The notes under the pieces are model-generated. The model saw nothing but the letters and a program-made list of their open reading frames with translations, was not told the DNA's origin and searched no databases. From Sphingomonas sp. (lineage in GTDB: Bacteria; Pseudomonadota; Alphaproteobacteria; Sphingomonadales; Sphingomonadaceae), in contig NZ_JANYEK010000233.1 in the NCBI RefSeq assembly GCF_025363195.1, positions 1-37,771 of the forward strand: a stretch of DNA of 37,771 nucleotides. The letters are read 5' to 3'. Position numbers and translations under genes: made by a program. Positions 32,538 to 37,771 of this stretch are shown here, piece by piece. How positions within the stretch are numbered: the stretch's first letter is position 1; the number at the start of each line of letters is the position of its first letter.

Positions 32538-32580
32538 TTGTTGTAAGTTAAATGTTGCTAGGTCCTTTCTGGAGGTTTCT

Positions 32581-33450
32581 GTGGCGAAAGCAACCACTCC
32601 CGCTGATCTCAGGATAACACCGCGCGATCTGCGCTTCGGACGCGGCGCTAATATCCCCCGCTGGTGGCTGAACGACGATCCTGTCGCCACCGCCTTCTAC
32701 AATGCGCTGTCGGTGACGTTTCCGAAGGGCGAGGGCTTTTTCGTCGATAGCGTACGTAATTTCCGCGAGGGTACGTCGCCACGTCTCCACGGCGAGATTC
32801 AGGCCTTCATCAAGCAGGAAGTGATCCACACCCGCGAGCATGTCGCTTTCAACCGCCATGTCACCGATCAGGGCTATGACGTCGTACCTTTGGAGCGCGA
32901 TCTCGACGCCGCGCTGGCTTTGACCAAGGGCAAGCCACCGATCGCCAGCCTCGCCGCGACAATGGCGCTGGAGCATTTCACCGCGATGCTGGCGCACGAA
33001 TTGATCGCCAATCCGAAGCACCTTGCTGGTGGTGACGAGCAGGCTACGGCATTGTGGAAATGGCACGCGGCTGAGGAGATCGAGCACAAGGGTGTTGCCT
33101 ACGACACCTGGTTGCACGCGACGAAGGACTGGAGCCGCTGGCAGCGGTGGAGGGTCAAGGCGATCGTGATGATCGCGACGACCCTGAAGTTCTTTCAGGG
33201 GCGCCGTCGCGGGATGATCGAATTGCTGCGACAGGACGGGCTGACCGGCCCGAAAATCTGGGCGCGCATGGCGTGGTATGCGTTCGGCAATCCGGGCATG
33301 GCGCGCAAGATCCTCGGCGCGTGGATCGCATTCTTCCTGCCCGGCTTCCACCCGTGGAACCATGACGACCGCAAGCTGATCGGGCTGGCCGAAAGCGATT
33401 ATGCGGCGGCTGTCCTCCCGCGCGCGGTACGGGAGCCGGTTGCGGCCTGA
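32581..33450 (+). CDS. PF10118-type metal-dependent hydrolase
   Basis: A 289-residue soluble ferritin-like helical protein of the Metal_hydrol (PF10118) family. Likely metal ligands are the His/Glu pairs in Lys-Gln-Glu-Val-Ile-His-Thr-Arg-Glu-His, Glu-His-Phe-Thr and Trp-His-Ala-Ala-Glu-Glu-Ile-Glu-His-Lys. The start is GTG 32581, six bases after GGAGG (32570-32574). A longer in-frame extension would run through the tetR gene and its operator and is rejected. The substrate is unknown; control by the adjacent TetR is likely. Confidence 0.85.
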   Translation: MAKATTPADLRITPRDLRFGRGANIPRWWLNDDPVATAFYNALSVTFPKGEGFFVDSVRNFREGTSPRLHGEIQAFIKQEVIHTREHVAFNRHVTDQGYDVVPLERDLDAALALTKGKPPIASLAATMALEHFTAMLAHELIANPKHLAGGDEQATALWKWHAAEEIEHKGVAYDTWLHATKDWSRWQRWRVKAIVMIATTLKFFQGRRRGMIELLRQDGLTGPKIWARMAWYAFGNPGMARKILGAWIAFFLPGFHPWNHDDRKLIGLAESDYAAAVLPRAVREPVAA

Positions 33451-33457
33451 GGCGGCG

Positions 33458-33494
33458 ATCAGGGCCGCGGAACAGCATCTGCGCGGACCCTGAT
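33458..33494. terminator. Bidirectional terminator candidate between convergent genes
   Basis: ATCAGGG (33458-33464) pairs with CCCTGAT (33488-33494), and inner GC bases can extend the stem. It lies exactly between the hydrolase stop and the end of the GNAT gene. Confidence 0.45.
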
Positions 33495-33497
33495 TGC

Positions 33498-34049
33498 TCA
33501 AGCCGCCAGCAATTCCTCGCAGGATCGTCCATCTTCCAAATCGAGTTCCAGCATGACCGATTGCGCCGTGCCGCCGCGCGCGAGCGATTGACGTTGTTCG
33601 ACCCGACCGTTCGGGCGAAAGCCAAGCTTGACCAACACGCGGCCCGATGCCGGATTGTCGGTAAAATGGAAGGCGTGGAGTCGTTTCAATCCCAGTGCAT
33701 GGCGGGCGATTTCCACCACCTGCCGTCCAGCCTCGGTGGCATAGCCGCGTCCCCAGGTATCGGGGGTGAACCAATAACCGAGATCGTATTGCCCGGACTG
33801 CTCACCCGGCTGGATGCCGATTCCACCGACCAGGCGCGGTGCTTCGGTCGGCGATTCAAATACCAGGAACCGCGGCTCGGTCGGATCGCCGCGTGTCGCC
33901 AGGAATCGCTCGGCATCACCCAGCGCGTAGGGCCAAGGAGCACGTGCGAGCTTATCCACCACCTGGGGATGCCCGATAGCCTGGGCCAACGCCGCAGCAT
34001 CCTCCGGCCAGCCCGGCCGTAACGTCAATCTCTTCGTGCGAGCGAACAT
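33498..34049 (-). CDS. GNAT acetyltransferase (RimJ/RimL type)
   Basis: A 183-residue N-acetyltransferase. It starts with the RimJ-like Leu-Thr-Leu-Arg-Pro, has the Leu-Val-Gly-Gly-Ile-Gly-Ile strand, Tyr-Trp-Phe-Thr-Pro-Asp-Thr-Trp-Gly-Arg-Gly-Tyr-Ala-Thr-Glu (acetyl-CoA site) and Asn-Pro-Ala-Ser-Gly-Arg-Val-Leu-x-Lys-Leu-Gly-Phe. The start is ATG 34049 with a GGAG site; a longer in-frame extension is not family-like. The substrate could be a ribosomal protein N-terminus or a small amine. Confidence 0.88.
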   Translation of the reverse strand: MFARTKRLTLRPGWPEDAAALAQAIGHPQVVDKLARAPWPYALGDAERFLATRGDPTEPRFLVFESPTEAPRLVGGIGIQPGEQSGQYDLGYWFTPDTWGRGYATEAGRQVVEIARHALGLKRLHAFHFTDNPASGRVLVKLGFRPNGRVEQRQSLARGGTAQSVMLELDLEDGRSCEELLAA

Positions 34050-34127
34050 CTCTCTACTCTCCTCGTCGCGTCGTCGCTTGAACACATCTGTGTGACGTGT
34101 CGGCGACAGGGCAGGGGAGGGAGCAAT

Positions 34128-34160
34128 AAAAAAGGGAGCCGGGGTGGACCCGTCTCCCTT
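34128..34160 (-). terminator. Intrinsic terminator of rplU-rpmA
   Basis: On the minus strand a GGGAG-x-CGGG stem pairs with CCCG-x-CTCCC and is followed by TTTTTT (plus-strand A-run 34128-34133). It is a textbook Rho-independent terminator about 60 bases after rpmA. Confidence 0.8.
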
Positions 34161-34221
34161 GTTCGGACCGCTTGCGCGGACCCGGGTCACCCTGGTGGGC
34201 AACCCGGTTGGTTACCCGATG

Positions 34222-34494
34222 TTATTCGGCGGCAATGGCTACTGGCATATCGACCGAACAGAACTTTCGGCCGAGCCGGCCTTCCTTGAAGGACACGCGA
34301 CCTTCGGTCAGCGCGAACAAGGTATGGTCCTTGCCGATGCCCACATTGGTGCCCGGATAGAATTTGGTGCCGCGCTGACGCACGAGGATGTTGCCAGGGA
34401 CGACCGATTCGCCACCGAACTTCTTGACGCCGAGGCGACGACCGGCCGAATCGCGACCGTTGCGCGAAGAGCCGCCTGCTTTCTTATGTGCCAT
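34222..34494 (-). CDS. rpmA: Ribosomal protein bL27
   Basis: Large-subunit protein near the peptidyl-transferase centre. It has 90 residues with [15 protein letters not shown] at the N-terminus, the standard L27 signature. It lies 13 bases after rplU and ends before a strong terminator. Confidence 0.98.
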   Translation of the reverse strand: MAHKKAGGSSRNGRDSAGRRLGVKKFGGESVVPGNILVRQRGTKFYPGTNVGIGKDHTLFALTEGRVSFKEGRLGRKFCSVDMPVAIAAE

Positions 34495-34507
34495 CTCGAA
34501 CTACTCC

Positions 34508-34879
34508 TTACGCCTGAGCGGCCGGGGCTGCTGCAGCCGGCTCGGTCTTTGCGGCGGCCTTTTTGGGCGCCTTCTTCTCTTCGCTGCCGATCGCGGTGAT
34601 CTTCAGGATCGTGTGTTGCTGGCGATGGCCGTTCTTGCGGCGATAGTTATGCCGACGCTTCTTCTTGAAGACGACGATCTTGTCGGCCTTCGCCTGGGCG
34701 ATGATCTCGGCGGAGACGGTCAACCCCTCGACCGACTTAAGGTCGCCACCCTCGCCAGCGAACAGAATGTCGCTGAACGAAATCGACGAACCCGCTTCGC
34801 CATCGAGCTTCTCGACGACGATCTTGTCTCCGGCGGCGACGCGGTATTGCTTGCCGCCTGTGCGCACGACTGCGAACAT
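34508..34879 (-). CDS. rplU: Ribosomal protein bL21
   Basis: Large-subunit protein, 123 residues. The core (1-102) has [13 protein letters not shown] and the basic [10 protein letters not shown] loop. A Lys/Ala/Pro-rich tail extends about 20 residues beyond the usual end, as in other sphingomonads. It is co-transcribed with rpmA. Confidence 0.98.
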   Translation of the reverse strand: MFAVVRTGGKQYRVAAGDKIVVEKLDGEAGSSISFSDILFAGEGGDLKSVEGLTVSAEIIAQAKADKIVVFKKKRRHNYRRKNGHRQQHTILKITAIGSEEKKAPKKAAAKTEPAAAAPAAQA

Positions 34880-34944
34880 GGCCTTACATCACTTTCAAAA
34901 TAACGAGCCCCACGTCGAGCAAGCCCGGCGCGGGAAAGAAGCGC

Positions 34945-34973
34945 TGCCTATGCAAGGGGGACGCCGCTGTCAA
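34945..34973 (-). promoter_or_regulatory. Sigma-70 promoter of rplU-rpmA
   Basis: On the minus strand TTGACA (34973-34968), 17-base spacer, TAGGCA (34950-34945), about 65 bases before the rplU start. The -35 is perfect, the -10 is weak. Confidence 0.6.
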
Positions 34974-35030
34974 CCGATTCACGCTCCTCGCGGGGCGCAA
35001 AAGTTGCCGCGCACCAGCGAACTCTCGGCA

Positions 35031-35411
35031 TCAATGCCGGTGCTGCGGCCTTAGCGTGTATCGGCCGTCGGCATAATCGGTGAACAGACCGGGGATCGCC
35101 GGATGGTCGATCGGCTCATCGCTTTCGTCCGGGATCAGATTCTGCTGGCTGACATAGGCGATGTAGGTCGACTCCATGTTCTCGGCGAGCAAATGATAGA
35201 AAGGCTGGTCCTTGCGCGGGCGCAGGTCGAGCGGGATCGCGTCGTACCATTCCTCACTATTGGCGAAGATCGGATCGACGTCGAAGATTACGCCTCGAAA
35301 ATCGAACATGCGGTGGCGCACGACCTCGCCGATGCCAAAGCGCGCGGTGGCGACCGGCGGCAAGGGAATTTCGGAGGAAGCAGGCGTCATGGGGATATGG
35401 GCACGGAACAT
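35031..35411 (-). CDS. hspQ: HspQ/YccV heat-shock, hemimethylated-DNA-binding protein
   Basis: A 126-residue YccV-like protein. Conserved features are Phe-Gly-Ile-Gly-Glu-Val-Val-Arg-His-Arg, Phe-Arg-Gly-Val-Ile-Phe-Asp-Val-Asp-Pro, Gln-Pro-Phe-Tyr-His-Leu-Leu and Tyr-Ile-Ala-Tyr-Val-Ser-Gln-Gln-Asn-Leu. In E. coli HspQ modulates Lon and binds hemimethylated DNA. A second ATG at 35390 would give 119 residues; which is used is unclear. Confidence 0.9.
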   Translation of the reverse strand: MFRAHIPMTPASSEIPLPPVATARFGIGEVVRHRMFDFRGVIFDVDPIFANSEEWYDAIPLDLRPRKDQPFYHLLAENMESTYIAYVSQQNLIPDESDEPIDHPAIPGLFTDYADGRYTLRPQHRH

Positions 35412-35572
35412 GGGCTCAATCTAATGCGCTTTGCGCGCGGCACAAGTTTTGTAGTGCCGACACCCTTGCGACCGGCGGGGTTGCAACGCTCAGGATAGTT
35501 CATTAGACGCCCGCCTTCATCGACCGGTGCCGCTTTTCGGATTTGCGTCCGAACGGCATCTTATGACCTCGC

Positions 35573-35662
<90 letters not shown>

Positions 35663-35795
35663 CAGCCCTGTTTTTAGCAGTCCTCAAACGTCCACCAATA
35701 TCGACTTTTTCCTCCTGAAAACCGACGCTTAGCCGATCTGTTCGAGCGCATGCCTCCATACCCGTCCAAGCCCGTTTCGCGAAAATTCGGGGTAC

Positions 35796-35827
35796 AAAAC
35801 GTGGTACGGCCAATTAAAAACGTGGTA
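35796..35827 (+). repeat. Direct repeats before the integrase (arm-type sites)
   Basis: AAAACGTGGTA occurs at 35796-35806 and 35817-35827, a 21-base spacing (two helical turns), just upstream of the integrase. A further GGTAC precedes the first copy. They resemble integrase arm-binding sites. Confidence 0.6.
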
Positions 35828-35843
35828 TTTCAGGAGGCCGGAA

Positions 35844-37042
35844 ATGTTGAGTGAAAACAAAGCGAAAGCCGCAAAATCACGTCAAAAAGCGTATAAGCTT
35901 TCCGACAGCGCCAGATTGAACCTTTTCATCACCCCCAGCGGCGGCAACCTCTGGCGCTGGAACTACGTCTATGACGGCAAACAGAAAAGCATGGCGTTTG
36001 GGCCGTTTCCGCGCGTCTCGCTGGCGGAGGCGCGCGAGAAGCGCGACGCCGCCCACAAGCTCGTTAGCGAAGGTTGAGACCCCAATGTCGCCAAGAAACT
36101 GCAGCTGGTCGATGCGATCGACGCTGGGCGCAACACGTTCGAGCAAATAGCGCGCACGTGGCATGCCAATGCAAAGCCGCAATGGGCAGGCGTCCATGCC
36201 GACGATGTCATCCGCAGCCTTGAGCGCGATGTATTCCCGATAATTGGCGCGCTACCGATCAGCGACCTGACGCCTCCGCACATCCTCGGGGTGCTCGAAG
36301 CAATCCAAAAGGGCGGTGCGATCGAGACCGCAAAACGCGTCCGCCAGCGCATCTCGGCAACGTTCGTCTATGCAATCGCTAAGGGCATCACCCACGCCGA
36401 CCCGGCCGAAAAGCTTGGAGCGGTCTTGAAGCCGATCTGTCGCGGGCGTCAGCCCGCCATCACGGACCTCGTGCCGCTTCAAAAAATGATCCGGGCGGCA
36501 GAGGACGATCCGGCGCGACCGATTACGCGGCTGGCGCTGCGGATGCTGGCGCTCACCGCAGTACGGCCCAGCGAAATGCGCGGGGCAAGGTGGGCGGAGT
36601 TAGAAGACCTGAACGGCAAGGAGCCGGTCTGGCGGATTCCAGCGGTTCGCAGGAAGGGGATCTCGATCGCAAAGAACAGCTCGGCGGCGATCATCTGGTA
36701 CCGCTGACCTGGCAGGCCATTGCGGTACTCCGGACTCTTTGGGCGCTGACCGGCAATGGCGATTTGCTCTTCCCAAATACGCGACATCAGCACCGGCCGA
36801 TGAGCGAAAATGCGATTGGCTATTTGCTCAACCGCGCGGGCTATCACGGCCATCATGTGCCGCATGGGTTCCGGGCCGCGTTTTCGACCATCATGAACGA
36901 ATTGGCCGAGCGCGAGGGCAAGAAGCACGACCGGATGATCATCGACATTATGCTCGCACACGTGCCGAAGGACAGGGTGGAGGGAGCTTATAATCGCGCC
37001 GCCTACATGCCGCGCAGGCGCGAGCTCGCGCAGATACGCGCA
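35844..37042 (+). pseudogene. Broken tyrosine integrase (P4 type)
   Basis: The remains of a roughly 400-residue phage-P4-type integrase. The N-terminal DUF4102 arm-binding domain (35844-36074) ends at an in-frame TGA (36075-36077), where homologues continue with Asp-Pro-Asn-Val-Ala. The reading frame then continues downstream of the stop to 36707, and a frame change in about 36650-36700 moves homology into another frame. The catalytic residues are all still readable: Arg in Thr-Ala-Val-Arg-Pro-Ser-Glu, His-Gly-Phe-Arg, and Tyr in Ala-Ala-Tyr-Met-Pro-Arg-Arg. So the gene decayed recently. It could be a sequencing artefact, but the next gene is broken as well. Confidence 0.9.
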
Positions 37043-37141
37043 CGCCCAGCCGACGTTGCCGCCGTGGTGGCATTTCTCGCAGAGTCTGACGAACGGTGGG
37101 TTGCAGGGCAGGTGCTGATCAGATGTCATGACACGGGCAGA
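37043..37141 (+). pseudogene. C-terminal remnant of a short-chain dehydrogenase, joined to the integrase
   Basis: Directly in frame with the integrase remnant are about 33 residues that match the SDR C-terminus: Arg-Pro-Ala-Asp-Val-Ala, then Val-Ala-Phe-Leu-Ala, then Trp-Val-Ala-Gly-Gln-Val-Leu. The N-terminal part of the SDR is missing. This suggests a deletion that fused the end of int to the end of an SDR gene. Confidence 0.7.
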
Positions 37142-37169
37142 TCGAACGAAAGTCAACGAAAAGCAAAGC

Positions 37170-37771
37170 ATGAGGAGGCGCTTGCGCCGAGTGCTAATTG
37201 CGGCCGTGGTGATAGCGGCCCCCGCTGAGGCGCGACCCATATCGCGATCCCGATCCGATGACGATGCGACGATTTACGCGGAGCAGGCAGGGCCCTACGC
37301 CAAACTGAAATTTGTCCCGCTCTGGGATGGTGATTTCGCGTCGCCCGGCGCGGATCTGCGACAGGGATTGAAGCGTGCAGCGTTGGGAGCCTCGGGCTGC
37401 GGTCGCAACGATCGGACATCGACGCCTGCATCGCCTGCTGCTCCACGCAGACCTTCACGTCGGCACGTCGGTTCGCCTCTTTGCTCAACTTGGCAGCCAT
37501 GGAAGTCGGGCGGGACGCGGGTCCGGCGCCAGTGGACCGCTATCGACTCGACCTTGCGCAGGGGTTCGTCGATGAAGCCGTGCCCAGCGGGACCAGCCGT
37601 ATGACCTGACGCGTAGGCAGGGCGGAAATGAACTTCGACGTGGGCGTGCTGATTGGACTTCGCGATGGCCCCAACCTCAGCCAGGGCTGTGACGGCGTAC
37701 GGGTGAACTGGCGCGCCGGTGCCGTGCAACTCAATGGGTTTGCCGTGCGCCCGGTCGGGCTCCGCGTTACA
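37170..37771 (+). pseudogene. Broken alginate-export-family outer-membrane protein
   Basis: A signal peptide (about residues 1-22 from ATG 37170) is followed by Tyr-Ala-Lys-Leu-Lys-Phe-Val-Pro-Leu and Gly-Ala-Asp-Leu-Arg-Gln. Homology then jumps frame to His-Ala-Asp-Leu-His-Val-Gly near 37460, and again to Arg-Leu-Asp-Leu-Ala-Gln-Gly-Phe-Val-Asp near 37550. It meets a TGA at 37606-37608 and resumes in the same frame with Gly-Pro-Asn-Leu-Ser and Asp-Gly-Val-Arg and Gly-Phe-Ala-Val-Arg-Pro-Val. These are features of the alginate export family (PF13372). At least two frameshifts and one stop make it non-functional. It runs off the right edge. Confidence 0.75.

Overview
This is chromosomal DNA of a Sphingomonas-type alphaproteobacterium (Sphingomonadales). 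The evidence is high GC, a complete PhyR/NepR/EcfG general stress response locus, a serine palmitoyltransferase of sphingomonad length with its catalytic lysine at residue 265, an alphaproteobacterial argS-SPOR-nagZ-scpAB-tatABC order, and many outer-membrane and sphingolipid genes.

Layout. 1-500: one orphan small gene, possibly a YezG/DUF600-like immunity protein. 665-7193: a compact plus-strand housekeeping cluster (argS, SPOR protein, nagZ, scpA, scpB, tatA, tatB, tatC). 7266-11907: the general stress locus, with an entericidin-like lipoprotein, a predicted small RNA, phyP and nepR on the minus strand, and phyR, a 45-aa membrane protein and ecfG on the plus strand. A second NepR-like reading frame lies convergent to ecfG. 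11983-19344: glnE, bcp, an M23 peptidase, erpA, xthA and two secreted or outer-membrane proteins. 19435-29360: sphingolipid and envelope genes (probable bacterial ceramide synthase, a fatty-acid/sphingoid desaturase, lptF-lptG, a CHASE3 hybrid kinase, serine palmitoyltransferase, its acyl carrier protein and a ceramide reductase-like epimerase). 29395-35411: proB, obgE, a TetR regulator with a divergent PF10118 hydrolase, a GNAT acetyltransferase, rpmA, rplU and hspQ. 35573-37771: a tRNA-Ser(CGA) followed by a decayed genomic island: a broken tyrosine integrase joined in frame to the tail of a short-chain dehydrogenase, then a broken alginate-export-family gene that runs off the window.

How the parts fit. 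Under stress, phosphorylated PhyR sequesters NepR and frees EcfG, and PhyP opposes this. Two sites in the locus match the EcfG promoter pattern (GGAAC, 16-nt spacer, CGTT) well. One precedes nepR-phyP. The other is a perfect match between phyP and the entericidin gene, placed directly before two strong hairpins with C-rich loops and a U-tract. This looks like a stress-induced small RNA comparable in design to Caulobacter GsrN. It and the second NepR-like protein are the most interesting observations here. The sphingolipid genes supply the long-chain base, acyl donor carrier, reduction and N-acylation steps. The adjacent lptFG pair could move envelope lipids, though whether it handles sphingolipids is inference.
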